From Candidatus Eisenbergiella merdavium (GTDB taxonomy: Bacteria; Bacillota; Clostridia; Lachnospirales; Lachnospiraceae): DNA of 46,946 nt. Location: contig DWWS01000041.1 in the NCBI GenBank assembly GCA_019119595.1, positions 1 through 46,946 on the forward strand, in the 5' to 3' direction. A program made the translations under genes and the position numbers. Shown piece by piece: positions 24,915 through 33,132 of the stretch. Within the stretch, counting starts at the first letter, position 1, and each line of letters starts with the position of its first letter. Below the pieces are notes generated by a model, which saw only the letters and a list, made by a program, of their open reading frames with translations, was not told where the DNA came from and made no database searches.

Positions 24915-25006
24915 CCTCCATTCCGAAGCGGCCAAAACCGCTGTCAGGCATCAACCGGATCCGCTGTCAGATCAGAAGTGTCCAAATCCGCTGTCAGACA
25001 TCAGAA
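24915..25006 (-). repeat. Three degenerate repeats in mini OadB leader
   Basis: CCGCTGTCAG recurs at 24938, 24961 and 24989 with related flanks (GCATCAA, ATCAGAA, ACATCAGAA). The copy nearest the gene pairs as AGCGG/CCGCT (24927-24942) and runs into the shared CTTCGGAATGGAGG element (24915-24928). Confidence 0.75.
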
Positions 25007-25010
25007 GCGC

Positions 25011-25039
25011 TTGACAGCCTCGGATAAAGCCCCTACAAT
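25011..25039 (+). promoter_or_regulatory. SigA-type promoter of the HIT gene
   Basis: Consensus TTGACA (25011-25016), 17-base spacer, TACAAT (25034-25039). Transcription should start near 25046, about 53 bases before ATG 25099. Confidence 0.75.
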
Positions 25040-25098
25040 ATAGCCAATATATCACATTCTTAAGGCAACGTAAATTCTGAGAAAGGAGAAATCTCACC

Positions 25099-25605
25099 AT
25101 GCCGGACTTTTCTTCCAATCCAACGCCTGAAAATCCATCTTCGCAGGCCCCCTGCACCTGCGGTGTCTGTCAGCGGATCGCCCAGACCAGGCAGGGAAAA
25201 AATCCGTATTTTGTCAGAGAGCTGGAAACAGGCTACGTGGTCATCGGCGATCATCAGCGCTTTCCCGGCTATTCCCTTTTCCTCTGCAAGCAGCACGCCA
25301 CCGAGCTGCATTTTCTGGAAAAGGATTTTCGGGATAAATTTCTGCAGGAGATGGCTCTGACCGCAGAAGCGGTCTACCGCGCCTTTCAGCCGGACAAGCT
25401 GAACTATGAGCTGCTTGGGGCAGGAAATAATAAGCACATGCACTGGCATTTTTATCCCAGAAGAGAGCATGATACGCCTGCGCCTGGCCCTGTCTGGCAG
25501 CTTTCCGCATCCGAGCTGTATGATCCGGCCTGGCTTCCCTCGCCAGAGGAGCTTGACCGTATGAAAAAACGCCTGAACGAGGAGCTGGACAGGCTGCTTT
25601 TGTGA
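25099..25605 (+). CDS. HIT-family nucleotide hydrolase
   Basis: 168 residues behind GAAAGGAG. The histidine-triad motif is KHMHWHFYPR with H113, H115 and H117; H115 would be the nucleotidylated residue by family analogy. CxxC motifs at the N-terminus (CTCGVC) may bind a metal. HIT proteins hydrolyse dinucleoside polyphosphates such as Ap4A or nucleotide adducts in the cytosol. It has its own consensus promoter. Confidence 0.88.
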   Translation: MPDFSSNPTPENPSSQAPCTCGVCQRIAQTRQGKNPYFVRELETGYVVIGDHQRFPGYSLFLCKQHATELHFLEKDFRDKFLQEMALTAEAVYRAFQPDKLNYELLGAGNNKHMHWHFYPRREHDTPAPGPVWQLSASELYDPAWLPSPEELDRMKKRLNEELDRLLL

Positions 25606-25642
25606 GATATGCCAAACAAGAGCCGATCTTCATCCTGAAACA

Positions 25643-26074
25643 TTGATATCACTCGGGGTAAGCACATTGAAAAAGAAAATTGCAGCCGTATTGACGGTCA
25701 TATTTGCTGCATCAGGTCTTCTGTATTTTATCGGGACAGGCTTTATGGAACAAACATCTGTGGTACTGACCGACTATACTATATCAGAGGATGGTTCGGA
25801 AATCGTTCTCACTGTCTCAACGGCATCTTCTATGGGATATGTCAGGGATTACGCAGACAAAGGGGGAAAGGCCAAACCGCATTACCTGCATTTTTATTCT
25901 GCATTTGGAGGCTTAAACGGTTCGTGGGGTTCAAAAAATGAGTTTGTTTTGGAGCTTGCGCCTGATGATACAGAAATTTATTTCTATCGCGGCGATGGCG
26001 GATATGATTTAGTGCTGAAGAAAAACAAACGAACGAACGCATGGGAACCAGCCAGCGGCAATATACAAGGCTAA
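25643..26074 (+). CDS. Small secreted or membrane-anchored unknown protein
   Basis: Up to 143 residues from TTG 25643; the TTG at 25667 (LKKKIAAVLTV) has GGGG 8 nt upstream and is the more likely start, giving 135 residues. A Lys-rich N-terminus followed by ~18 hydrophobic residues (IAAVLTVIFAASGLLYFIG) is a signal peptide or membrane anchor. The rest is beta-rich (SVVLTDYTISEDGSEIVLTV, DTEIYFYRGDGGYDLVL). It is AT-richer than its neighbours. I do not recognise the family. A strong terminator follows. Confidence 0.65.
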   Translation: MISLGVSTLKKKIAAVLTVIFAASGLLYFIGTGFMEQTSVVLTDYTISEDGSEIVLTVSTASSMGYVRDYADKGGKAKPHYLHFYSAFGGLNGSWGSKNEFVLELAPDDTEIYFYRGDGGYDLVLKKNKRTNAWEPASGNIQG

Positions 26075-26097
26075 AACTTTTCCCCTTCGGACAAAAT

Positions 26098-26152
26098 AAA
26101 AAGGATGTAATCCGTTCAGTACATGGATAACTGAACAGCTTTACATCCTTTT
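26098..26152. terminator. Bidirectional terminator
   Basis: Long hairpin: AAAAAGGATGTAA (26098-26110) against TTTACATCCTTTT (26140-26152), with an inner GTTCAG/CTGAAC stem (26114-26136). A and T runs at both edges suit convergent use by the 25643 gene and prfA. Confidence 0.8.
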
Positions 26153-26160
26153 GTTATCTT

Positions 26161-26290
26161 TCGCAAGCCTGGCGGCTCTGGTCGGCAGACCAGGCCAAAT
26201 TCACGCCTCTCCCATCTTCGCGAGCCTGGCGGCTCTGGTCAGCAGACCAGGCCAATTTTACGCTTCTCCCATCTTCGCGAGCTTGGCGGC
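26161..26290 (-). repeat. 57-bp tandem duplication of the prfA 3' end
   Basis: The prfA C-terminal coding sequence (…[15 protein letters not shown]) recurs downstream at exactly 57-base spacing: units begin at 26275 (in prfA), 26218 and 26161 (partial). The second unit would still encode LTRAARLAKMGEA and a stop. The copies are slightly diverged. Confidence 0.85.
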
Positions 26291-27331
26291 CTGGTCTGCG
26301 GCGATGAGGCTGTCGAGGAGCTCGTCGATGTCCCCGTCCATGATGTCGTTGATCCGGTACAGGGTCAGCTTGATACGGTGGTCGGTCACTCGGCCCTGGG
26401 GAAAATTATAGGTGCGGATCTTCTCGGAACGGTCGCCGGTGCCGATCTGGCTGCGGCGAAGCTCCGCCTCAGCGTCGTGAGCCTTCTGCTGCTCGATATC
26501 GTACAGCTTGGCGCGCAGCAGGGCGAAGGCCTTCGCCTTGTTCTGAAGCTGGGATTTTTCGGTCTGACTGTATACCACGATCCCCGTGGGATAATGGGTC
26601 AGACGCACCGCAGAATCCGTGGTATTGACGCACTGTCCGCCGTTTCCGGAGGCGCGCATCACGTCAATACGGATATCCTTCTCGTCGATGACCACGTCCA
26701 CGTCCTCCGCCTCCGGCATGACCGCAACGGTAATGGTGGAGGTATGGATCCTTCCGCCGGATTCGGTTTCCGGCACACGCTGGACACGGTGCACGCCGCT
26801 TTCGTATTTCAGGCGGGAATAGGCGCCCTTGCCGGTGATCATGAAGCTGACCTCCTTCATGCCGCCGATGCCGATCTCATCCGCGCTGACGGTCTCCACC
26901 TTCCAGCGCCTTCCCTCCGCGTACTTGACATAAAGGCGGTACATCTCTGCGGCAAAAAGAGCGGCCTCGTCTCCGCCCGCTCCGGCACGGATCTCCACGA
27001 TCACGTTTTTATCATCGTTGGGATCCTTTGGCAGAAGCAGGATCTTCAACTCCTGCTCCAGCTCATCGATCCGCTTCTTCGCCCCCGCGTGCTCCTCCTT
27101 TAAGAGCTCACGCATTTCCTCGTCGTTTTCCTCCTCCAGAAGGGCAAGGCTGTCCTCCTCGTCCTGCCTTGCCTTCTTATACTGTCTGTATGCCTCGACA
27201 AGAGGCGTAAGATCGCTCTGCTCCTTCATCAGCGCGCGGAAACGCTCCTGATTGGCCGTCACGTCCGGCTCGTTCAGCTCGTTCATGATCTCCTCGTACC
27301 GGTGCAGCAGATCCTCCAGTCTGTCAAACAT
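26258..27331 (-). CDS. prfA: Peptide chain release factor 1
   Basis: 357 residues, full family length. RF1 recognises UAA and UAG in the ribosomal A site and triggers hydrolysis of peptidyl-tRNA through the GGQ loop, here SGNGGQCVN. An N-terminal helical bundle, codon-recognition domain and the C-terminal stretch [19 protein letters not shown] are present. I start at ATG 27331, behind GGAGG and the hairpin leader; the extended frame to 27466 only translates that leader. It is preceded by prmC, which methylates the GGQ glutamine of RF1. The 3' end is tandemly duplicated downstream. Confidence 0.97.
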   Translation of the reverse strand: MFDRLEDLLHRYEEIMNELNEPDVTANQERFRALMKEQSDLTPLVEAYRQYKKARQDEEDSLALLEEENDEEMRELLKEEHAGAKKRIDELEQELKILLLPKDPNDDKNVIVEIRAGAGGDEAALFAAEMYRLYVKYAEGRRWKVETVSADEIGIGGMKEVSFMITGKGAYSRLKYESGVHRVQRVPETESGGRIHTSTITVAVMPEAEDVDVVIDEKDIRIDVMRASGNGGQCVNTTDSAVRLTHYPTGIVVYSQTEKSQLQNKAKAFALLRAKLYDIEQQKAHDAEAELRRSQIGTGDRSEKIRTYNFPQGRVTDHRIKLTLYRINDIMDGDIDELLDSLIAADQAAKLAKMGEA

Positions 27332-27336
27332 TATTT

Positions 27337-27475
27337 CCTCCATTCCGAAGCGCTTTGGCGCTGAGGAACGCGCGGAGAAATCGCGGATGCGATTTCTCCG
27401 CTGCGATCCAGGGATTTGTGACGCTTCGGCACAAATCCCGATTGAAAAATGTGCTACCTGGCACATTTTTCAATC
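27337..27475 (-). repeat. Four-hairpin modular leader of prfA
   Basis: In order toward the gene: GATTGAAAAATGTGC/GCACATTTTTCAATC, 15-bp perfect (27440-27475); GGGATTTGTG/CACAAATCCC, 10-bp (27411-27439) with loop ACGCTTCGG on the plus strand; GCGGAGAAATCGC/GCGATTTCTCCGC, 13-bp (27372-27401); AGCGC/GCGCT (27349-27362); then CTTCGGAATGGAGG (27337-27350). Sequence and order match the leader at 40510-40609. Confidence 0.85.
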
Positions 27476-27496
27476 TTCAGCCTTCCTTCCAAAAAT

Positions 27497-28336
27497 CTAA
27501 AACCAGACGCCGCTCACCACCCGGTCAAGCCCGGCGTAGTCCTTTGTGACGCGAACCTCATGAAATCCGGCGTCCTCCATCAGCGCCTTCACCGCCGCGC
27601 CCTGATCCCAGCCGATCTCCAGATACAGGCTTCCGCCGCGCACCAGATGCTGCGGGCACTGCGCGACGATCCTGCGGTAAAAGAAAAGCCCGTCCTCATG
27701 TCCGTCCAGAGCGGACAGCGGCTCATGCAGCCGCACCTCTTCCATCAGATGCGGGATTTCTCCCGACGCGATGTAGGGCGGATTGGATACGATAAAATCA
27801 TAGCTTCCTTCCACCGGTTCAAACAGATCCCCGCAGAGAAAATCAGCCTTAATTCCCAGCCGCTCCGCATTTTCCCGCGCCACGGCCAGCGCCTTTTCGG
27901 AAATGTCGCTTCCCGTTCCAATGCAGCCGTTGGAATAGTGCAGGAGGCTTAACAGGATGCAGCCGGAGCCCGTGCAGAGATCCAGGATCCTGCTGCCGTC
28001 GGTCAGCTCCCGGAGCACCTCCTCCACCAGGATCTCCGTATCCTGCCTTGGGATCAGCACGTTTTCATTCACCTGAAATTCCAGTCCCATGAATTCCTGG
28101 ACGCCGGTGATGTGCTGAAGCGGAATGCGGGACGCGCGCAGCGCGATCCATTCCCGGTATTTTTTTTCCTCATCGTCCGTGACCTCGCGGTCGCCGTGTA
28201 CCAGCAGATCGTTTCTCGAGGTATGGCATACCGTCTCAAGCAGCAGCCTGGCGTCCAGCTGCGCTTCTCCGATTCCCGCTTTCTCCAGGGCGGCGCTGCC
28301 GAACCGATAGATCTCCTCGTATTTCATAGAGCTCAT
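27497..28336 (-). CDS. prmC: Release-factor glutamine N5-methyltransferase
   Basis: 279 residues. PrmC uses SAM to methylate the glutamine of the GGQ motif in RF1 and RF2. The SAM site ILDLCTGSGCILLSLL and the catalytic VSNPPYI are present, after an N-terminal helical substrate-binding domain. Its ATG overlaps the end of the DUF1385 gene by four bases, indicating coupling, and prfA follows 165 bases downstream, separated by the hairpin leader. Confidence 0.96.
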   Translation of the reverse strand: MSSMKYEEIYRFGSAALEKAGIGEAQLDARLLLETVCHTSRNDLLVHGDREVTDDEEKKYREWIALRASRIPLQHITGVQEFMGLEFQVNENVLIPRQDTEILVEEVLRELTDGSRILDLCTGSGCILLSLLHYSNGCIGTGSDISEKALAVARENAERLGIKADFLCGDLFEPVEGSYDFIVSNPPYIASGEIPHLMEEVRLHEPLSALDGHEDGLFFYRRIVAQCPQHLVRGGSLYLEIGWDQGAAVKALMEDAGFHEVRVTKDYAGLDRVVSGVWF

Positions 28337-29337
28337 AGAGCGCTTCCTTCCGCCGGAAATTCGTCCTCCGCTTCCTCAACCTCGTAGCCGAACTCCTCTT
28401 TCAGATAAGCCTTCCAGTCAAAGACCGCCTCCACCGAAGCGATCGCTACCTCGACCATGCTCTCGTCCGGCTCTCTGGTGGTCAGCCGCTGGAGCCACAG
28501 ACCGGGCCGGGAGATCAGATTGATAATGATGTTGTCCGTTCTTCCCGCCAGGCGGAGCACCTCATAGGAAATGCCCGCCACCACGGGAATGAGCAGGATG
28601 CGCAGCCCCAGGCGCAGAAGCTGGTTATCCACCCGGATGAACATGAACAAAAGAATGCTGATCAGCACAACGAACAAAAGAAAACTCGTTCCGCAGCGTT
28701 TATGAAGGCGGGAGCTTTTCATCACATTTTTCACATTCAGCTCCCGGCCCTGCTCCAGACAGTTGATGCACTTGTGCTCCGCGCCGTGGTACTGGTAGAC
28801 CCGGCGGATGTCCTTCATGGCGGCGATGGCTGCCACATAGATCAGAAAGATCGCAAGCCTGACCAGCCCTTCCAGAATGGCGAGCAGGGAGGCGTTATGG
28901 ACAAAATTCTGAAAAAGAAGGCTGATGCCGAAGGGGAGGGCGATGAAGATGCCCACCGCAAGCACGACGGAAAACGCCACCGTAAGCCCCATGAGAAGCT
29001 TTTCCGCGTTTCCTTTTGTCACCCTGTCAAGCACCTCGTCCGCCTTCGTCTCCTGCGCTTCCTCATCCTCGTAAAATTCTGCGGACCAGGTCAGTGTCCG
29101 CATGCCGAGCACCATGGAATCTATAAAATTAAAAACGCCCCGGATAAACGGAAGCTTTACGAGCTTTTTGCCGCCCCAGACGCCCTCATATTTTTCCTTC
29201 TTCGTCTCGATCACACCGTCCGGCCTGCGCACGGATACGGCGTATTCCTCTTTGTTTTTCATCATAATGCCTTCCAGAACCGCCTGTCCGCCGATCCCGG
29301 AATAATGTCCGCATTTTTTCGTGCCAGATTTACCCAT
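28333..29337 (-). CDS. DUF1385 membrane protein (YqhQ-like)
   Basis: 334 residues from ATG 29337, behind GGAGG at 6 nt. The family opening GIGGQAVLEGIMMKNKEEYAV and the central YQYHGAEHKCINCLEQG are both present, with three to four membrane helices between residues ~100 and 250. The family is conserved beside prmC/prfA and rpmE in Clostridia, and its biochemical role is not established. An EF-rich acidic tail ends the protein. Confidence 0.92.
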   Translation of the reverse strand: MGKSGTKKCGHYSGIGGQAVLEGIMMKNKEEYAVSVRRPDGVIETKKEKYEGVWGGKKLVKLPFIRGVFNFIDSMVLGMRTLTWSAEFYEDEEAQETKADEVLDRVTKGNAEKLLMGLTVAFSVVLAVGIFIALPFGISLLFQNFVHNASLLAILEGLVRLAIFLIYVAAIAAMKDIRRVYQYHGAEHKCINCLEQGRELNVKNVMKSSRLHKRCGTSFLLFVVLISILLFMFIRVDNQLLRLGLRILLIPVVAGISYEVLRLAGRTDNIIINLISRPGLWLQRLTTREPDESMVEVAIASVEAVFDWKAYLKEEFGYEVEEAEDEFPAEGSAL

Positions 29338-29383
29338 TGATTTCCTCCATCGTTCCTGCTGCACGTTCCGCAGGCAGATTTTC

Positions 29384-29425
29384 GTAAAAAAAGGTTGAGA
29401 TTCTCACACCTCAACCTTTTTTTAC
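29384..29425. terminator. Terminator after rpmE
   Basis: Arms GTAAAAAAAGGTTGAG (29384-29399) and CTCAACCTTTTTTTAC (29410-29425) are perfectly complementary over 16 bases with A and T runs. It would end the rpmE transcript 30 bases past the stop; the DUF1385 gene then needs its own promoter or read-through. Confidence 0.85.
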
Positions 29426-29454
29426 GGAAAAAATCCGTCTTCCTATTCCTGCTC

Positions 29455-29667
29455 TTAGTTTTCGGTCGTTCCCACACCGTACTTTCTGTTGAACTTATCG
29501 ATACGTCCGCGGGCCTGAGCAGCCTTCTGCTGGCCGGTGTAGAATGAATGGCACTTGGAACATACTTCCACGTGCAGCTCCGGCTTGGTGGAGCCCGTTA
29601 CAAACGTGTTTCCGCAGTTGCAGGTTACGGTTGCCTGATAATACTCAGGATGCAGTCCTTCTTTCAT
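29455..29667 (-). CDS. rpmE: 50S ribosomal protein L31
   Basis: 70 residues, the zinc-binding form: TCNCGN and [10 protein letters not shown] supply four cysteines. L31 bridges the large and small ribosomal subunits. A consensus promoter lies 126 bases upstream of ATG 29667. It sits between rho and DUF1385, the usual clostridial order. Confidence 0.97.
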   Translation of the reverse strand: MKEGLHPEYYQATVTCNCGNTFVTGSTKPELHVEVCSKCHSFYTGQQKAAQARGRIDKFNRKYGVGTTEN

Positions 29668-29786
29668 CGCTCTTCACCTCTTCTATTTTTTCCTGGTTTC
29701 CAATTCGTTCTCATCCACTGATCCGCCGAAGCGGAACTTACCGGCTTTTGCCGATACATCTGCCGTTCACCGATCCTGTAAACAGC
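29668..29786 (-). promoter_or_regulatory. rpmE 5' leader, possible L31 autoregulatory RNA
   Basis: The untranslated region of about 120 bases from the promoter to ATG contains a CCGC-TTCG-GCGG hairpin (around 29724-29737) with a stable UUCG-type loop. L31 leader motifs are known in Firmicutes; whether this one matches a described class needs a covariance-model search. The ribosome site is AGAGGTGAAGAGCG. Confidence 0.35.
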
Positions 29787-29792
29787 TTTTTC

Positions 29793-29821
29793 ATTGTAGC
29801 ATAGCTTCCGCTTAAGCGCAA
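29793..29821 (-). promoter_or_regulatory. SigA-type promoter of rpmE
   Basis: On the minus strand TTGCGC (29816-29821), 17-base spacer, TACAAT (29793-29798). Confidence 0.7.
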
Positions 29822-29858
29822 GTGCGATTTTGCTGTAAAATTACAGAATTTTGCAGGA

Positions 29859-31871
29859 TCACAGAATTTTCATCTTTCTGACCACGTTGACGAAATCGGT
29901 ATTGCTTCTGGTTCTCGTGAACATATCCAGGATCTTGTCCACGGCCTCCTCGGGCTTCATGCCGTTGAGCGCCTTGCGCAGAATGCCCGTCGCCTCCAGC
30001 TCCTCCGGAGAAAGGAGCAGATCCTCTCTTCTGGTGCTGGATTTGGGAATGTCGATGGCCGGGAACACCCTTCTCTCGGAAAGCTTGCGGTCCAGAACGA
30101 TCTCCATGTTGCCGGTGCCTTTGAATTCCTCGTAGATCACGTCGTCCATGCGGCTTCCCGTATCCACCAGGGCCGTGGCGAGGATCGTCAGGCTTCCGCC
30201 CTCTCTCATGTTTCTCGCGGCGCCAAAGAAACGCTTCGGCATATGCAGGGAGGCGGGATCCAGACCGCCGGACAGCGTCCTTCCGCTGGGCGGAACCACC
30301 AGGTTGTAAGCGCGGGTCAGTCGGGTGATGCTGTCTAAAAGGATCATGACGTCCTTCTTGTGCTCCACAAGGCGCTTCGCCCGTTCGATCACCATTTCCG
30401 ATACCCTCTTATGATGCTCCGGAAGCTCGTCAAAGGTGGAGTAGATCACCTCCACATTCGGCCCTTCGATCGCTTCCCGGAAGTCCGTCACTTCCTCGGG
30501 ACGCTCATCGATCAGGAGGATGATCAGGTGCATGTCAGGATTGTTGGTCTTCACAGACTGAGCCACCTGCTTCAACAGGGTGGTCTTTCCTGCCTTGGGC
30601 GGGGAAACGATCAGGCCTCTCTGCCCCTTTCCCACCGGGCTGATCAGATCCATGATGCGCATGGAAACCGACGACCGGGACAGCTCCAGGCTGATCCTCT
30701 CCTCCGGGAAAATGGGCGTCATATCCTCAAAGCTGTATCTCTTTACAGCGACCTCCGGCGTATAACCGTTGATGCTCTTAACATAGAGCAGGGCGCTGAA
30801 CTTCTCGTTCTGGGTCTTTACGCGGGTGTTTCCCACGATGATATCTCCCGTCTTCAGGCCGAAGCGGCGGATCTGGCTGGGGGCCACGTACACGTCGTTC
30901 TCGCCGGGAAGATAATTGGCACAGCGGATGAAGCCGTAGCCGTCCGGCATAACCTCCAGGATCCCGTTTGCGGAAACGCCGCTGTCCAGCTCGGCAGGGA
31001 AGCCCTCCTCCGCCGGTATCTGTATGACGGAAGCGTCGCTCTGGGTTGGAGTGCCTCCGGAATTCTGTGTTCCCGCCGTATAAGCGGCTCCGGAGGACTG
31101 CTGAGACTGCTGCTGAGAATAATTATTCTGCCCCTGGGAATAGCTCTGTCCCTGGGAATAATTCTGTCCCTGTGTATAGCCCTGTCCCGCGCTGCCCTGG
31201 ACCGGCGCGAAGCGGCGCACGCTCCGGCGCTCCGTCCCCCGCGCCGCAGGCGCATTCCCGGTGCCTGTGCTGCGCACAATCCTGGACGGATTCCTGTATT
31301 CCTGCCCGTTTTCCGTCTGCCTGTCTTCTGTTCTGCGCGCCTCCCGGTTCTCCGGCCTGCGGTCGGAGCCTTCGGTTCTTCTGCCCTCAGCTGCTTCCGG
31401 CCTTCTGTTTTCAACAGCGTCCGCTTTTCTGCTTTCTGCGGCTTCCGTCTTCCGGTTTTCAGCGGCTTCCGGAATCCTGCCTTCCGCGGCCTCTGCCCTG
31501 ACGGCCTCCGTGCTGTCCGTTTTCACATTCTGCGCGTCCGTTTTATCCGTCGCTGCCGCCCTGCGGCTCTGTGCGGCTTCTGGCCTGTCCGTCTCTGCGG
31601 CCGCCGCTCTGCGGCCCTGCGCGCTTCCCGCTTTATGTGTCTGCGCCGTCTCAGTCTTACGGCTGTGCGTGCTCCTCTGTGCGGCGGGCTTCTTTTCCGG
31701 CGCAGCCGTCTCACCGCTCTGCGCTTCCTTTTCGTCAAGCGCCAGCATCGCTTCGATCACGTCAGCCTTTTTCATGGATGAGGTGCCTTTAATCCCGCGG
31801 GATTTGGCAATGTCCTTCAGATCAGTCAACGCAAGAGACTGATACTTTTCTCTCATTCCCAAACTGCTCAT
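29859..31871 (-). CDS. rho: Transcription termination factor Rho with long disordered insert
   Basis: 670 residues against ~420 for E. coli Rho. Residues ~10-48 are the Rho N-terminal helical domain ([23 protein letters not shown]). Residues ~50-290 are low complexity: an Ala/Arg/Glu part with five octapeptide repeats (128-167), and a Gln/Asn/Tyr/Ser/Gly-rich part (229-260). The RNA-binding OB fold is ~298-375 ([19 protein letters not shown]), Walker A is PPKAGKT (424-430), and Walker [11 protein letters not shown] lies near 510. The catalytic core looks intact. Inserts at this place are known in Lachnospiraceae and Actinobacteria and may add RNA binding or drive condensation. It starts 274 bases below a consensus promoter, leaving a long leader. 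Confidence 0.96.
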   Translation of the reverse strand: MSSLGMREKYQSLALTDLKDIAKSRGIKGTSSMKKADVIEAMLALDEKEAQSGETAAPEKKPAAQRSTHSRKTETAQTHKAGSAQGRRAAAAETDRPEAAQSRRAAATDKTDAQNVKTDSTEAVRAEAAEGRIPEAAENRKTEAAESRKADAVENRRPEAAEGRRTEGSDRRPENREARRTEDRQTENGQEYRNPSRIVRSTGTGNAPAARGTERRSVRRFAPVQGSAGQGYTQGQNYSQGQSYSQGQNNYSQQQSQQSSGAAYTAGTQNSGGTPTQSDASVIQIPAEEGFPAELDSGVSANGILEVMPDGYGFIRCANYLPGENDVYVAPSQIRRFGLKTGDIIVGNTRVKTQNEKFSALLYVKSINGYTPEVAVKRYSFEDMTPIFPEERISLELSRSSVSMRIMDLISPVGKGQRGLIVSPPKAGKTTLLKQVAQSVKTNNPDMHLIILLIDERPEEVTDFREAIEGPNVEVIYSTFDELPEHHKRVSEMVIERAKRLVEHKKDVMILLDSITRLTRAYNLVVPPSGRTLSGGLDPASLHMPKRFFGAARNMREGGSLTILATALVDTGSRMDDVIYEEFKGTGNMEIVLDRKLSERRVFPAIDIPKSSTRREDLLLSPEELEATGILRKALNGMKPEEAVDKILDMFTRTRSNTDFVNVVRKMKIL
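31092..31187 (-). repeat. Hexapeptide repeats in Rho (GQxYSQ), prion-like segment
   Basis: Codes for [25 protein letters not shown] and a QQ-rich tail, residues 229-260. The composition (Q, N, S, Y, G, no charge) is that of prion-like domains. Confidence 0.8.
31371..31490 (-). repeat. Five octapeptide (24-nt) repeats in Rho
   Basis: Codes for [40 protein letters not shown] (residues 128-167), an alternating acid-basic motif. The 24-nt period suggests growth by slippage. Confidence 0.85.
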
Positions 31872-32144
31872 ACTGTTCCTCCATTTTGTATTCCGTTCAT
31901 TTCAGGTTTACGGGAAATCTGAAAGCGGAAGATGCGCTCCGGCAGCAGCCAAAAACGCTTCCACATCCTTTTTTGATTTTCCATTCCTTCTTCAGGGAAA
32001 TAAAACATAGATATCCGGCATGACAGGAGGCTTCCTCACGGGAAAGCCGCCCCTTTCCTTACGCCTGTTCAATGGCCCTGTCCGTCAGGTGCCAGCGAGA
32101 TATGTTTTCAAGGGATATTTGACCTTACAAATTTCCGTTGCTTC
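31872..32144 (-). other. rho leader region without genes
   Basis: About 270 bases between the promoter and ATG 31871. I see no ORF with a ribosome site. The leader contains GGAGGAACAGT immediately before the start codon and C-rich, poorly structured stretches that could be rut-like for autoregulation; I could not identify a defined element. Confidence 0.4.
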
Positions 32145-32173
32145 ATTATATAACAAATTTGAAAAAATAGGAA
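32145..32173 (-). promoter_or_regulatory. Promoter of rho
   Basis: Perfect -10 TATAAT (32145-32150) with a weak -35 TTCCTA (32168-32173) at 17-base spacing. It implies a leader of about 265 bases, in keeping with autoregulated rho genes that terminate in their own leader. Confidence 0.55.
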
Positions 32174-32216
32174 GTCTTTTTTTCTCAAAGCGGTCAAAGC
32201 CTTTTTATCACGAAAT

Positions 32217-32438
32217 TCAAAAAATAATTGCTTTTCCATAATCCGAAAAACAGGCAGTACAACGGGACATCCGCAAACTGGCTTTCATGACAGGATTGGA
32301 TTTCATCTTGATCAGCGGCATGATCATATATGGATTTTCGGGTAATAAACCCTCGTGCATAGTTGCAAAGCCTCGCAGAGTGCAGAGCGAAATCCCCCCC
32401 CTCACACAAACCTGCGGTTTGTACTCAGCGTATTTCAC
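32217..32438 (-). CDS. Possible remnant ORF of 73 codons
   Basis: An open frame with MKYAEYKPQVCVRGGISL at its start and PENPYMIMPLIKMKSNPVMK in the middle; ATG 32352 is an internal option. There is no good ribosome site and it overlaps the NUDIX stop codon region. A perfect ACAAACC/GGTTTGT hairpin lies at 32406-32422. It may be a fragment of a larger gene or repeat. I do not recognise it. Confidence 0.2.
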   Translation of the reverse strand: MKYAEYKPQVCVRGGISLCTLRGFATMHEGLLPENPYMIMPLIKMKSNPVMKASLRMSRCTACFSDYGKAIIF

Positions 32439-32934
32439 TTATTCCATTTGGATTCAACTCGTATATGTATTTTTGCATTCTTTTCGTTACCAGTTCATCT
32501 TTATTCATGGAGAGCAGTTCTTCTTTGCTTATCCACCTATAATCTACAGTTTCACCTTCTTGAAGTAAAACTTCATCTTTATTCCAGTCTGTAACACATA
32601 AAAATTCTATATAAATAGAGTGTGTTCTGTCATTTACCTCTCTTCCAACTTCGATAAGCTCAGTAGAAATAATACCTGTCTCCTCCCTTAATTCCCTGAT
32701 TGCACATTGAAAAGAATTTTCACCGGCTAATGCACTTCCACCTGCTGTAGCCTCCCACATTCCCCCAAAATGCTTTTGGGGATCCCTTTTCATCAGCAAA
32801 AATGTTCCATCCACATGCTTTACTAAAATCTCGCACACTAAATGAAATATATCTTTTGGAATAGGTTCACCTCTAACAAGCGTTACATTTTCAATTTTAA
32901 GAAAAGACGAATTATAAGCATCCCATAATTCCAT
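32425..32934 (-). CDS. NUDIX hydrolase
   Basis: 169 residues. The Nudix box is complete: GGSALAGENSFQCAIRELREETGI matches GX5EX7REUXEEXGU when read from the second G, giving Mg2+ binding for hydrolysis of a nucleoside-diphosphate-linked substrate. The N-terminal PKDIFHLVCEILV and ...FLLMKRDPQKHFGGMWE resemble isopentenyl-diphosphate-isomerase-like or MutT-type NUDIX proteins. The gene is AT-rich against its surroundings. A TATAAT lies at 32979-32984 and GGGGGAATGAGAA precedes ATG 32934. The substrate is unknown. Confidence 0.88.
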   Translation of the reverse strand: MELWDAYNSSFLKIENVTLVRGEPIPKDIFHLVCEILVKHVDGTFLLMKRDPQKHFGGMWEATAGGSALAGENSFQCAIRELREETGIISTELIEVGREVNDRTHSIYIEFLCVTDWNKDEVLLQEGETVDYRWISKEELLSMNKDELVTKRMQKYIYELNPNGISEIR

Positions 32935-32995
32935 TTCTCATTCCCCCTTCTCGTTTGATACCCCGACTCTGTTTTTTTGAATTATAACAAATGAA

Positions 32996-33039
32996 ACCGG
33001 CCAGGGCAGACAGGAAATCCTCCCGCCGCTCTGGCCGGT
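32996..33039. terminator. Terminator after kdgK
   Basis: Arms ACCGGCCAG (32996-33004) and CTGGCCGGT (33031-33039), nine perfect base pairs around a 26-base loop, then TTT. It lies about 95 bases past the kdgK stop. T-runs are short. Confidence 0.5.
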
Positions 33040-33132
33040 CTTTACGCTCAGGCAGGCGTCCGCCCGTCCAACCGTTTGTTTCTTAATTTTATCTCTCAGA
33101 GCATGCTGTCTCTGTGATCCTGATCATTTCTA

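Noticed and set aside
27332..27466. N-terminal extension of prfA
   Set aside because: It only translates the hairpin leader; RF1 begins MFDRLEDLL at 27331.
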